Of a stretch of DNA of 10,915 nt, positions 1 to 7,573 are shown piece by piece. A model generated the notes under the pieces. It was not told where the DNA came from and did no database searches. It worked only from the letters and a program-made list of their open reading frames with translations. The stretch lies in NCBI GenBank assembly GCA_900547135.1, contig URFJ01000065.1, forward strand, positions 1 through 10,915. Reading direction: 5' to 3'. The first letter of the stretch is position 1. Each line of letters opens with the position of its first letter. The position numbers and the translations under genes are program-made. Source of the DNA: an uncultured Eubacteriales bacterium (GTDB taxonomy: Bacteria; Bacillota; Clostridia; Christensenellales; CAG-138).

Positions 1-408
1 CTTAAGACGGTTTGTTCGGATATTATTGTTCCAAGCTCGGTAAAGAATTTAGATTGTTCCTTCTCAGGCGCTGAAACAAGGCTTATAGGAATGGTTGACG
101 GTTCAAAGGATCATGCCAAAATAGCGCGCGCCTTATACGACTGCCTTGCCAGGACATTTGCGAAGATGATTTTAAACGCTTTTGAAAGGACGGGGATATG
201 CAAATTTTTGCTTGCCGGAGGCGTTGCGTCAAGCGGAATTCTCAGAGATCTGCTTGTTAATAGGCTTAAATCTAGAAAGAGAGAGATTATAATTGAATTT
301 GCGTTACCGAAGCTGTCGTCGGATAATGCGGTTGGGGTCGCGCTGAAGGCGCAGCATGAATTTGAAAGGATGGATAATAGTTATGTCAGAGTTAGTACTG
401 ACCGTTAG
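1..408 (+). CDS. Kae1/TsaD-like (peptidase M22 family) protein, 3' part
   Basis: This is the C-terminal 135 codons of a gene that enters from the left edge; the frame is open from base 1 to a TAG at 406-408. Visible motifs match the ASKHA-fold Kae1/TsaD family: FSGAET at residues 21-26 (TsaD proteins have FSGLKT here), a glycine-rich LAGGVASSGILRDLL stretch at 71-85 (TsaD: VAGGVAAN..LR) and SSDNAVGVALKA at 106-117 (TsaD: CTDNAAMIA). In Clostridia a TsaD-like paralogue often lies just before xseA, and that paralogue is distinct from the true tRNA threonylcarbamoyltransferase TsaD. I therefore do not assign tsaD or a reaction. The metal-binding HxxxH region would lie upstream of the window. The last 26 bases overlap the xseA start, which suggests translational coupling. 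Confidence 0.78.
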   Translation, partial: LKTVCSDIIVPSSVKNLDCSFSGAETRLIGMVDGSKDHAKIARALYDCLARTFAKMILNAFERTGICKFLLAGGVASSGILRDLLVNRLKSRKREIIIEFALPKLSSDNAVGVALKAQHEFERMDNSYVRVSTDR

Positions 409-1720
409 CCAGCTAAATGATTATGCTGCAAACTTACTTCGCCGCGATTTTTTATTGAAAAATATCTGTGTAAAGGGTGAGATTTCAGGGTATAAGCGCC
501 ACACGTCGGGACACGCTTATTTTTCGTTAAAAGACGAAATCTCAGTAATAAGCTGCGTTATGTTTAAGCCTGATACGTTCGGTTTAGGGTTTAAGCCATC
601 AAACGGGATGTTCGTTACAGTCAGAGGCTATGTAAGCATATATGCTCAGGAGGGGCGCTTTCAATTATACGTTAAGGAGATGGATCAGCAGGGGAAGGGC
701 GAGTTGTATCTCCGTTTCATGGACCTTAAAGAGAAGCTATCCAAAGAGGGCTTGTTTGATGAGTCGCATAAAAAGCCGCTCCCGGCGCTGCCTAAATGTA
801 TCGGAGTGGTAACCTCTGAGATGGGCGCAGTGTATTCGGATATTAAAAACATAGTGGCGAGAAGATTTCCAAAGATGAATATACTGCTCTGTCCCACCGC
901 CGTTCAGGGAGAAGGGGCAGCCTCACAGATTGCCGATGCGATACGGCGCATGGACAAGCTTAAACTGGCCGACGTGCTTATCGTATGCAGGGGCGGGGGA
1001 AGCGTTGAGGATCTTTGGCCGTTCAACGATGAGATTGTGGCCAGGGCAATCTACGACTGCTCGATACCGGTGGTCAGCGCTGTTGGCCATGAAACCGACT
1101 ATTCGATATCGGATTTTGTAGCTGACATCCGCGCCCCTACGCCATCAGCCGCGGCTGAGCTGTGTACCCCCGAGATTGAGTGCATTATGGCTTCGTTAAA
1201 CGCCGCACAGAACTATATAACTAGAGCCGTAAAAAACAAAATTTCAGAAAGGCAGGCGCGTATCAGCTCCATAACCTCCTCGTATGCGATTATGATTCCA
1301 GTTTATCGTATCGACGCCGGACAGCAAAGCTTGTCGGCAAGAATAGATTCAATAGGCGAGGCTGTCAACTCAAGATTGAGGATTGGGAGGAGCAGTACGA
1401 GGGGGATTGAGGCACCGCATATCAATAAGGATATAATGCACACGATCCATAAGGAGCAGGATAGATCGGACAGTAATATTAAAGCGCTTAGGAACGGCAT
1501 GGTCTCGTCAATGGACAGCCGCAGGAACCGCATGTATGGTATTGTCAAAAGCCTAAGGCTATGCGGACCTGAGAATGTGTTACGGAGGGGATTTGCTATG
1601 ATAAGGTCAAAAACTGGGCGTTATTTATACTCTGCAAATGATTTAACACCCGGGAAACACATTGAACTGATAATGCGCGATGGAACAGCCGAGGCTGAAA
1701 TAAAGAACAAGGAGGGTTGA
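383..1720 (+). CDS. xseA: Exodeoxyribonuclease VII large subunit
   Basis: Catalytic large subunit of exonuclease VII, a cytoplasmic nuclease that degrades single-stranded DNA to short oligonucleotides. The 445 residues match the family length of about 440-460. An N-terminal OB-fold (about residues 1-105, including VKGEISGYKRHTSGHAYFSLKD) binds single-stranded DNA. The catalytic domain carries GGGSVEDLWPFN at 204-215 and GHETDYSISDFVADIRAPTP at 235-254, both diagnostic. A long helical coiled-coil section follows, then a short C-terminal domain starting near LRRGFAMI. An upstream in-frame ATG at 356 exists, but the ATG at 383 fits the family N-terminus (MSELVLTVSQLN) and has an AGGATGG sequence about 9 bases upstream. 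The start overlaps the preceding gene by 26 bases, and xseB follows 2 bases after the stop, so the subunits are probably translated together. Confidence 0.97.
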   Translation: MSELVLTVSQLNDYAANLLRRDFLLKNICVKGEISGYKRHTSGHAYFSLKDEISVISCVMFKPDTFGLGFKPSNGMFVTVRGYVSIYAQEGRFQLYVKEMDQQGKGELYLRFMDLKEKLSKEGLFDESHKKPLPALPKCIGVVTSEMGAVYSDIKNIVARRFPKMNILLCPTAVQGEGAASQIADAIRRMDKLKLADVLIVCRGGGSVEDLWPFNDEIVARAIYDCSIPVVSAVGHETDYSISDFVADIRAPTPSAAAELCTPEIECIMASLNAAQNYITRAVKNKISERQARISSITSSYAIMIPVYRIDAGQQSLSARIDSIGEAVNSRLRIGRSSTRGIEAPHINKDIMHTIHKEQDRSDSNIKALRNGMVSSMDSRRNRMYGIVKSLRLCGPENVLRRGFAMIRSKTGRYLYSANDLTPGKHIELIMRDGTAEAEIKNKEG

Positions 1721-1722
1721 CC

Positions 1723-1935
1723 ATGGAAGTAAAAGGGATGACATATGAGGAGGCCATGGGCGAGCTTGAGCACATTACGCACCGGCTTACGGACGAGAGC
1801 ATGCCGCTTGACGAGATGGTGGAGCTTTATGAAAAGGGGATGGCGCTTGCCAGGCTGTGCAAAGATATGCTTGAAGAGTACGAAGGGCGTATAGAAAAGG
1901 CTTCAGCGATGCTGACAAAGGATACGGAGGATTAA
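1723..1935 (+). CDS. xseB: Exodeoxyribonuclease VII small subunit
   Basis: Small helical subunit of exonuclease VII; several copies wrap around the coiled coil of XseA. The 70 residues match the usual 65-85. The family pattern is clear: TYEEAMGELEHIT near residues 7-19, then MPLDEMVELYEKGMALARLC near 27-46, then EEYEGRIEKA near 51-60. I chose the ATG at 1723 because GGAGGG at 1711-1716 sits 6 bases before it. A TTG at 1717 in the same frame would lie directly against this ribosome binding site. The acidic C-terminus (TEDTED-like, ending KDTED) is ordinary for the family. ispA starts 1 base after the stop. Confidence 0.96.
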   Translation: MEVKGMTYEEAMGELEHITHRLTDESMPLDEMVELYEKGMALARLCKDMLEEYEGRIEKASAMLTKDTED

Positions 1936-1936
1936 A

Positions 1937-2824
1937 GTGGAAATTGCCCTTATGTTGAACGAGTATAGATCTATAGTCGAACCGTATATGTTGTCATACG
2001 TAAAAACCGCCCTGATACCCTCCCCGCTTAAGGAGTCAATGCTTTACAGCCTGGAGGCAGGGGGGAAGCGCTTTAGACCGTGCATGACGCTGGCTGCCTG
2101 CCGGCTTTCCGGAGGGGATGTTGCCGCTGCATTGCCAATAGCGGGGGCAATAGAGATGGTTCACACATATTCATTAATACACGACGACCTACCCGCTATG
2201 GACAACGATGATTTCAGGAGGGGCAAACCGTCAAATCATAAGGCGTTTGGAGAGGCGACAGCTATACTTGCCGGCGACGCGCTGCTTTCATCCGCGTTTG
2301 AGCTTATGCTGGACGGCTTTGATAAGCGTTGCGGTAATGAGGGCTATTATAAAGCGGTCAGGGAGGTGGCCAGGGCGATTGGCGCTACTGGAATGATAGC
2401 GGGACAGATGAAGGATATCAAAGCCTCTTTGAACGCTGATTTCAGCGAGGAAACGCTGAGGTCGATTCATAAGGATAAGACCGGAGCGTTAATCAGGGCG
2501 TCGGTAATGGCAGGAGCGTATGTGGGCGGTGCCAGTGCTGAATGGATTTGTGCGTTAATGGAATTTGGGGATGCATTTGGAATGCTGTTTCAGATTACGG
2601 ATGATATTCTGGATTGCACAGGAGACATGAATTTACTTGGCAAAAGTATAGGTAAGGACGCAAACACTAAAAAGCTCACCTATGTAACCCTTTTTGGATT
2701 GGAGCAATCGAGGCTGATGGCACAAAGTGCGGCTGAAAGGGCGAGAAAGGCACTGAATAAAATAGACGGTGATACGGAGTTTTTCAGTTCGCTTATCGAC
2801 ATGACGATGGACAGGAAATATTGA
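1937..2824 (+). CDS. ispA: Farnesyl/geranyl diphosphate synthase (IspA family)
   Basis: Short-chain trans-prenyl diphosphate synthase. It condenses isopentenyl diphosphate with allylic diphosphates, probably to farnesyl diphosphate, for quinone, undecaprenyl and other isoprenoids. The 295 residues match the family. Visible motifs are GGKRFRP (42-48), the first aspartate-rich motif DDLPAMD (83-89) with the four-residue insert typical of bacterial FPP synthases, GQMKD (156-160), the second aspartate-rich motif DDILD (222-226), and the lysine-rich GKSIGKDANTKKLTYV (235-250). The C-terminus ends in DRKY, resembling the usual NRKY/RRH end, so the gene is complete. The start is a GTG at 1937 with GGAGG at 1926-1930, 6 bases upstream. 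It is followed not by dxs but by the OLE RNA and oapA. The exact chain length of the product cannot be fixed from sequence alone. Confidence 0.95.
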   Translation: MEIALMLNEYRSIVEPYMLSYVKTALIPSPLKESMLYSLEAGGKRFRPCMTLAACRLSGGDVAAALPIAGAIEMVHTYSLIHDDLPAMDNDDFRRGKPSNHKAFGEATAILAGDALLSSAFELMLDGFDKRCGNEGYYKAVREVARAIGATGMIAGQMKDIKASLNADFSEETLRSIHKDKTGALIRASVMAGAYVGGASAEWICALMEFGDAFGMLFQITDDILDCTGDMNLLGKSIGKDANTKKLTYVTLFGLEQSRLMAQSAAERARKALNKIDGDTEFFSSLIDMTMDRKY

Positions 2825-2829
2825 CGCTT

Positions 2830-3421
2830 GCATTTAACTGTGTGCTGTGGCAAAATAATAACGGTGGTGCAGTATTCTAGTCAGCAATGCTGTTCCTGAA
2901 AGCGGGCCTAAAAATCCGTTGAGGGCACATCGATGAAGTTCCTGGTGTTTGCTTTCGATGCCAGTCGGGGGTTTATGCTGGGAGTTAAGAAGACCGGGCG
3001 GTCTGCAAAGGCATGTGGAAGGCGACCCGTTCTTCGTGGAGACCTATATGGGTGGTCGGCAACTTGAGTTCGATTACTCCATAGGATTAAACCTGTATTG
3101 CGGTAAACGCTGTGTACAGTGTAGCCTGCCTTGAGTGGTGTCAGGGGAATAAGGCGGTTTTGCAATATCGCATAACCCTTTTGAAACCTGTACTGCAAAA
3201 GAGGCTAGGGGATGGTAAAGCTGCTGAGGAAAGCTCCTAGACTGTTGAAAATAAGGCATATTGGGGATTACGGTGCGCGCTAAGTGGCAGTCCGGCCCTG
3301 CGTATGGAGACAGCGCAGCGTCCGACATAATGGGAAACCGCTTCTAACGGCGACGGGAAGTGGCGGGCGAGGAAATCTAGCCGGACCTTAAGGCGCAAAG
3401 TTTACTCAATGTGCCACCACC
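2830..3421 (+). ncRNA. ole: OLE RNA (Ornate, Large, Extremophilic RNA)
   Basis: Large structured noncoding RNA that, with OapA, forms a membrane-associated ribonucleoprotein complex. In Bacillus halodurans it is linked to tolerance of cold, short-chain alcohols and magnesium stress; its activity is unknown. I identify it from context (a roughly 600-nt gap between ispA and an OapA gene, then dxs, as in known OLE loci) and from dense local pairing. Perfect or near-perfect stems include 3093-3097/3115-3119, 3128-3132/3151-3155, 3158-3164/3194-3200 (7 bp), 3205-3209/3236-3240 and 3000-3004/3040-3044. A nested 3' domain comprises 3274-3278/3393-3397, 3281-3284/3387-3390, 3290-3296/3380-3386 (7 bp) and two inner hairpins, 3298-3302/3314-3318 and 3338-3344/3357-3363. 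A long-range stem, 2863-2869/3415-3421, could close the molecule. The ends are uncertain by about 20-30 nt. No clear dedicated promoter is visible, so it may be processed from the operon transcript. No plausible protein is encoded here. Confidence 0.93.
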
Positions 3422-3444
3422 ATATATCTATATATGGTATGTGG
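3414..3444 (+). promoter_or_regulatory. Hairpin overlapping the oapA ribosome binding site
   Basis: An imperfect stem-loop lies just before oapA. CCAC (3414-3417) pairs with GTGG (3441-3444), and CCATATA (3420-3426) pairs with TATATGG (3431-3437) around a TCTA loop, with a small 2x3 internal loop between the two stems. The 3' arm includes the first two bases of the GGAG (3443-3446) that would serve as the oapA ribosome binding site. The 5' arm shares bases with the 3' strand of the candidate long-range OLE closing stem. No U-tract follows, so it is not a standard terminator. It could mark the 3' boundary of OLE, a processing site or a translational control element; the function is inference. 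Confidence 0.5.
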
Positions 3445-3450
3445 AGATGT

Positions 3451-4047
3451 ATGGATACACAACAAAAGAAGAGCGACGCCAAGAACAGGCGCCGTAAGAA
3501 TAAACGAGATCTTTGGCCTGTAAAGGTCTTTTTTATCACATTGGCGATAGCGCTTGTGTTAAGCTTTTTATCTGAAACGGTCTTGCTTGGAGTGCCGCTG
3601 TATGTGGCGGTATTCGTACTGATATTTATAATATTTACTGGGATTGTATTTGATATAGTAGGTGTGGCAGTGACCATACAGGACGTTACGGCATATACGG
3701 CTATGGCGTCAAAGCGGATTCGCGGCGCTAAACACTCAATAAGGCTCGTTCAAAACTCGGCTATGGTGGCCAATATCTGTAACGACGTTGTAGGTGATAT
3801 ATGCGGAATAGTTTCGGGAGCGATGGGAGCAGCCGTATCCACGGCAATAATAATTTCTTCTACAACTACAGAAGCATTGATAATAAATGTTGCTATATCA
3901 GCGCTTATAGCTGCGATAACCGTAAGCGGAAAAGCATCGGGCAAGCGTATCGCGGCGAAGCACAGCCAAAGGATAGTGTTTATGGTTGGAAAATTGTTTG
4001 CGCTGTTCTCCAAAAACGGCGAACGGAAAAAATCCAGTGCGAAGTAA
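3451..4047 (+). CDS. oapA: OLE-associated membrane protein OapA
   Basis: Integral membrane protein that binds OLE RNA and places it at the membrane. It has 198 residues. A strongly basic N-terminus (residues 5-19, with the run NRRRKNKR) could contact RNA or mark the cytoplasmic side. Four hydrophobic segments lie near 24-46, 50-74, 115-135 and 142-160, and the C-terminal tail is basic. The most distinctive part is the central stretch with KRIRGAKHSIRLVQNS (88-103) and NDVVGDICGIVSG (111-123), which contains the D112-x3-D116 pair. Equivalent aspartates in the B. halodurans protein are, from memory, those altered in dominant-negative mutants. The ATG at 3451 has GGAG at 3443-3446, 4 bases away, which is short. 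In-frame ATGs at 3409 and 3439 would fall within the OLE 3' end or the hairpin. dxs starts 10 bases after the stop. Location directly behind OLE supports the identification. Confidence 0.92.
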   Translation: MDTQQKKSDAKNRRRKNKRDLWPVKVFFITLAIALVLSFLSETVLLGVPLYVAVFVLIFIIFTGIVFDIVGVAVTIQDVTAYTAMASKRIRGAKHSIRLVQNSAMVANICNDVVGDICGIVSGAMGAAVSTAIIISSTTTEALIINVAISALIAAITVSGKASGKRIAAKHSQRIVFMVGKLFALFSKNGERKKSSAK

Positions 4048-4057
4048 TGCTTCGGTG

Positions 4058-5908
4058 ATGGAGAAATATCCGATTTTGAGCAAAATCAACAGTATCGAAC
4101 AATTTAAGTTGCTAAGCAGCACATACCTTGAGCCGCTTGCAGAAGAAATTCGTTCGTTTCTTGTCGACTCCGTATCTGATAATGGGGGTCATCTTGCCTC
4201 AAACCTTGGCGTTGTAGAGCTTACGATAGCGCTGCACCGTGTTTTTAACATGCCCGAGGATTCCCTGGTATTCGACGTAGGTCATCAAGCATACGTTCAT
4301 AAGATACTTACAGGCAGGCGTGATGGCTTTGAACGTTTGAGGCGTATTGGAGGAATAAGCGGGTTTCCTAAAAGGAGTGAAAGCCCCTGCGACGTATTTG
4401 AAACCGGTCATTCCAGCACCTCCGTATCAGCCGCGCTTGGAATTTTATGCGCAAAGCGACTCAAAGGAGAGGAGGGCGCCGTTGTGGCGGTAATAGGGGA
4501 TGGGGCTCTCACCGGAGGGATGGCGTATGAAGCGCTGGACGATGCGGGACAGCGGCAGCTTCCAATTATCGTGGTTATAAATGACAATGACATGTCAATA
4601 TCCTATAACGGAAGCGCAATGAGCAAGCATTTAAACCTGATGAGGGCAAGCAGGGGTTACAGGTTGTTGAAAAAGTCGACCGTCCGTATTCTTGACCGTA
4701 CAAGGGCAGGTAAGTGGGCTGCCAAGCACATTGAGAAATTCAAAAATAGACTTAAATACTTTATGCTGCCAAGCAACATCTGGTTTGAGGCAATGGGTTT
4801 TACATATATAGGACCTGTAGACGGGCATAACATCCACGAACTATTAGAAGTGCTAGGTAAGGCGAAGGGCTTTGATAAGCCTGTGGTGATTCATGCGGTT
4901 ACAAAAAAAGGAAAGGGTTATCCCCCGGCCGAGCGAGATCCTGAACTGTTTCATGGCGTAGCGCCGTTTTATAAGGATACCGGAGAACTTAAGCGGAAAC
5001 CGTCTTTAAGCAACTCTAAAGTTTTTGGAGAGGAGCTTTCGCGCCTGGCCGGCTATGATCCCAGGATATGCGCAATAACCGCCGCAATGGCAAGCGGAAC
5101 AGGCCTTTCAGATTTCTCCAGGCTGTATCCGGACCGCTTTTTTGACGTTGGCATAGCCGAGCAGCATGCCGTTACGCTCTCAGCCGGACTGGCGGCGGGC
5201 GGCATGCGGCCGGTAGCGGCGATATATTCAACGTTTCTGCAGCGGGCCTATGATCAGATCATACATGATGTTTGCCTGCAGCAGCTGCCTGTAATATTGG
5301 CTGTTGACCGGGCCGGCCTAGTAGGTGAGGACGGCGAAACCCATCAGGGCGTTTACGATATAGCCTATCTTTTAAGCGCCCCTGGGATTACGATTTATTC
5401 TCCTGCATCACAGCAGGAACTGCGTATGATGCTGGGGCACGCTTTAACGCTGGATAAGCCTAGCGCGATAAGATATAATCGGGGCTTGCTTATTGAAACC
5501 CTGGATAAGAACGATGATATAGAATATGGAAAATGGAGCGTCTTGCGGGAAATAAAAAGCGTTAATGTCATTGCAACCGGAAGACTTGTACAGACCGCGC
5601 TTGAAGCTGCGGAGGGCCTATCGGTGGGAGTGATAAACGCGAGGTTTATCAGGCCGGTTGATATGAACGTGCTTAATAGGCTTATAAATTCCGCGGATGT
5701 TATAATAACGCTTGAGGACGGAATAACGACATGCGGTTTCGGGGCCTTAATAGCGCAAGCGGTTTGCGGGAAAGCCGTAAAGCTTGTAAATTTAGGCGTT
5801 CCAGATAATCCCGTAGGACACGCTACTGTATCTCAACAGGATGAAATCTGCGGCCTTACTGCTAGACAAATAAGGGAGAGACTGAAGGAGGCGCTTGTTA
5901 CAATATGA
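4058..5908 (+). CDS. dxs: 1-deoxy-D-xylulose-5-phosphate synthase
   Basis: Thiamine-diphosphate enzyme joining pyruvate and glyceraldehyde 3-phosphate to give 1-deoxy-D-xylulose 5-phosphate, the entry step of the MEP isoprenoid pathway. The 616 residues match the usual 610-640. The N-terminal domain has GGHLASNLGVVELTIALH (43-60) with the conserved His45, then FDVGHQAYVHKILTGR (72-87). The cofactor motif runs from GDGALTGGMA (147-156) to NDNDMSIS (175-182). The transketolase pyrimidine domain shows FFDVGIAEQHAVT (361-373) with catalytic Glu368, and DRAGLVGEDGETHQG (417-431). The ATG at 4058 was chosen because it gives the family-like start MEKYPILSKINS; an upstream ATG at 3986 would overlap oapA heavily. 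The ribosome binding site is weak, so translation may be coupled to oapA. The stop overlaps the tlyA start by 4 bases (ATGA). Confidence 0.96.
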   Translation: MEKYPILSKINSIEQFKLLSSTYLEPLAEEIRSFLVDSVSDNGGHLASNLGVVELTIALHRVFNMPEDSLVFDVGHQAYVHKILTGRRDGFERLRRIGGISGFPKRSESPCDVFETGHSSTSVSAALGILCAKRLKGEEGAVVAVIGDGALTGGMAYEALDDAGQRQLPIIVVINDNDMSISYNGSAMSKHLNLMRASRGYRLLKKSTVRILDRTRAGKWAAKHIEKFKNRLKYFMLPSNIWFEAMGFTYIGPVDGHNIHELLEVLGKAKGFDKPVVIHAVTKKGKGYPPAERDPELFHGVAPFYKDTGELKRKPSLSNSKVFGEELSRLAGYDPRICAITAAMASGTGLSDFSRLYPDRFFDVGIAEQHAVTLSAGLAAGGMRPVAAIYSTFLQRAYDQIIHDVCLQQLPVILAVDRAGLVGEDGETHQGVYDIAYLLSAPGITIYSPASQQELRMMLGHALTLDKPSAIRYNRGLLIETLDKNDDIEYGKWSVLREIKSVNVIATGRLVQTALEAAEGLSVGVINARFIRPVDMNVLNRLINSADVIITLEDGITTCGFGALIAQAVCGKAVKLVNLGVPDNPVGHATVSQQDEICGLTARQIRERLKEALVTI

Positions 5909-6753
5909 AATCCGGCAATAATATACGCGCCGATATACGTATGGTTGAGCTAGGCCTTGCTGTGAGCAGGGAAAGGGCAAGATCCCTAATCATGTCCGGT
6001 GTTGTGTATAAAAACGGGGTTAGAGTCGATAAAGCCGGTGCTCCCGTATCCAACGATGACTTAATAACGGTTAAGGAAGACCCCATACCTTTTGTAAGCA
6101 GGGGCGGGCTTAAGCTAAAAAAGGCTATTGACGCAAATGCTTTGGATTTAACCGGATGTTTTGCCGCTGATATTGGCGCGTCGACAGGAGGTTTTACGGA
6201 CTGCATGCTTACCTACGGAGCGGAAAAGGTGTTTGCGGTTGATGTAGGATACGGGCAGCTTGATTGGAAACTCCGCAACGATCCTCGTGTAGTAGTTCTG
6301 GAGCGTCATAACGCCAGGAAAATGGAGCCGTCCTGGTATGAGGGTTATCTGGATTTTGCGTCCATAGACGTATCGTTCATTTCGCTTAAATTGATACTGG
6401 TACCACTATATGAATGCCTTAAACATGGAGCGGTAGTTGTAGCGCTTGTCAAACCTCAATTCGAGGCGGGCAGGGATAAGGTTGGCAAGAATGGGGTGGT
6501 TCGCTCGAATGAGACCCATCAGGCCGTCTTAACCGATATAGCCTTATTTTCCGAAAAAAACGGATATTCTATAATCAATATGGACTTTTCGCCGATAACC
6601 GGGCCAAAGGGAAATATTGAGTTTTTGCTCGTATTAAAGAAGGATAGGAGAATCGCAATGGAAGATATAGCCGTAATAAGCGAGATGGCCACACGCACGG
6701 TGGACAGGTCGCATGACGAGCTGATGGTAAAGCATTGCGGAAGGGATGAATGA
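5905..6753 (+). CDS. tlyA: TlyA-family rRNA 2'-O-methyltransferase
   Basis: SAM-dependent methyltransferase of the TlyA/YqxC family, often misnamed haemolysin. Characterised members methylate the 2'-OH of cytidines in 23S rRNA (C1920), and some also in 16S rRNA (C1409). Domains: an S4 RNA-binding domain (about 7-65, with VSRERARSLIMSGVVYKNG at 20-38), a linker with FVSRGGLKLKKAI (63-75), then an FtsJ-like methyltransferase fold. The SAM-binding motif is ADIGASTGGFTDC (88-100), followed by AVDVGYGQLDW (111-121), SIDVSFIS (153-160) and LVKPQFEAGRDK (181-192). The 282 residues are slightly above the usual 265-275. The extra residues come from an N-terminal extension (MKSGNNIRAD) before the usual start of the S4 domain. 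AAGGAGG at 5885-5891 lies 13 bases upstream, a long spacing. The start overlaps dxs by 4 bases. Confidence 0.93.
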   Translation: MKSGNNIRADIRMVELGLAVSRERARSLIMSGVVYKNGVRVDKAGAPVSNDDLITVKEDPIPFVSRGGLKLKKAIDANALDLTGCFAADIGASTGGFTDCMLTYGAEKVFAVDVGYGQLDWKLRNDPRVVVLERHNARKMEPSWYEGYLDFASIDVSFISLKLILVPLYECLKHGAVVVALVKPQFEAGRDKVGKNGVVRSNETHQAVLTDIALFSEKNGYSIINMDFSPITGPKGNIEFLLVLKKDRRIAMEDIAVISEMATRTVDRSHDELMVKHCGRDE

Positions 6754-6754
6754 T

Positions 6755-7573
6755 ATGGCTTATATAAAGGATCAAAATATTATTGCGGGCATATTTGCAA
6801 ATCCCAACAAAGAACGGTCACTGGAAGCTGTAAGCGCCGTGAAGTCCATTTTAGACCGTATTGGGATAAGGTGGACAGAATGTGGAAAGCCTAGCACCAT
6901 GTATAAAGACGGTACGATAGATATACTTCTCGCCGTTGGGGGTGATGGAACCATATTACGGGCCATTCATTGGATGCTCAAGGGACACGGGGAGATGATG
7001 CCTATCCTTGGGGTAAACGTTGGAAGGATAGGTTTCCTGAGCGAGACGGATATTAGTTCACTCGGGCAGGCAATGAAGCGTATTATTGAAGGAAACTCTA
7101 ATGTAGTAAAATATATGATGCTTGAGTGTACAATAAAGGATAAAAGGTTCTTGTGTATAAATGACTTCATATTTTATAAAAAATGCTTTTCTTCAGTTGC
7201 CCATATTGATATGTACTTTGACGGTATGGAGGCAGGAAGCGTTTACTGCGACGGTATAATTGTAAGCACTCCAGCCGGTTCAACGGGTTATTCGGTTTCA
7301 GCGGGGGGGCCGATAATATCAACCGGACTTGAAGCGATAGCGGTTACTCCAATATGTTCACATTCCCTTGGCATCCGTCCAGTAGTATTATCACGGGATG
7401 CTGTTATAAAGCTTACCTTGAGGGACGAAGCACGCTTTTCTTCAGATGGAGTTGACGTTATGGACCTATACCCCTGTAACGAAATTGTGGTTAAACGCTC
7501 ATTAGAATCAATAGAGCTTATAAGGCTTCATAATCGCAACGAATATAAACTTATAAATGAAAAATTAATATAA
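6755..7573 (+). CDS. nadK: NAD kinase
   Basis: Phosphorylates NAD at the adenosine 2'-OH to make NADP in the cytoplasm. The 272 residues match the family. Motifs in order: VGGDGTILRA (61-70) with the signature GGDGT at 62-66, GVNVGRIGFLSE (86-97), and the conserved loop CDGIIVSTPAGSTGYSVSAGGP (165-186). TPICSHSL (198-205) and the C-terminal EYKLINEKL also fit the family. The second diagnostic position is usually Asn-Glu (as in LNEV) but here reads IND (135-137), a conservative Glu-to-Asp change. The ATG at 6755 is preferred: GGAAGG at 6739-6744 lies 10 bases upstream, while an in-frame ATG at 6746 would be only 1 base from it. tlyA ends 1 base before. nadK closes the left-hand operon block; no strong terminator hairpin is visible after it. 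Confidence 0.96.
   Translation: MAYIKDQNIIAGIFANPNKERSLEAVSAVKSILDRIGIRWTECGKPSTMYKDGTIDILLAVGGDGTILRAIHWMLKGHGEMMPILGVNVGRIGFLSETDISSLGQAMKRIIEGNSNVVKYMMLECTIKDKRFLCINDFIFYKKCFSSVAHIDMYFDGMEAGSVYCDGIIVSTPAGSTGYSVSAGGPIISTGLEAIAVTPICSHSLGIRPVVLSRDAVIKLTLRDEARFSSDGVDVMDLYPCNEIVVKRSLESIELIRLHNRNEYKLINEKLI

Noticed and set aside
2821..2861. Dedicated OLE promoter at the end of ispA (TTGACG or TTGCAT boxes)
   Set aside because: No -10 element of reasonable quality lies 16-18 bases downstream of either box.
2908..3328. Open frames of 60-96 codons on both strands inside the ispA-oapA gap
   Set aside because: They overlap each other, lack ribosome binding sites and family motifs, and lie across stems of the OLE RNA, so they are better explained as chance frames in a structured RNA gene.
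3409..3450. Earlier ATG starts for oapA at 3409 and 3439
   Set aside because: The added residues (MCHHHISIYGMWRC) lie in the 3' end of OLE and the junction hairpin, with no ribosome binding site before 3409. The ATG at 3451 has GGAG upstream and yields a usual basic N-terminus.
3986..4057. Upstream ATG giving a 24-residue longer Dxs
   Set aside because: It would overlap oapA by 62 bases, and the extra residues do not resemble Dxs N-termini; the start at 4058 matches the family.
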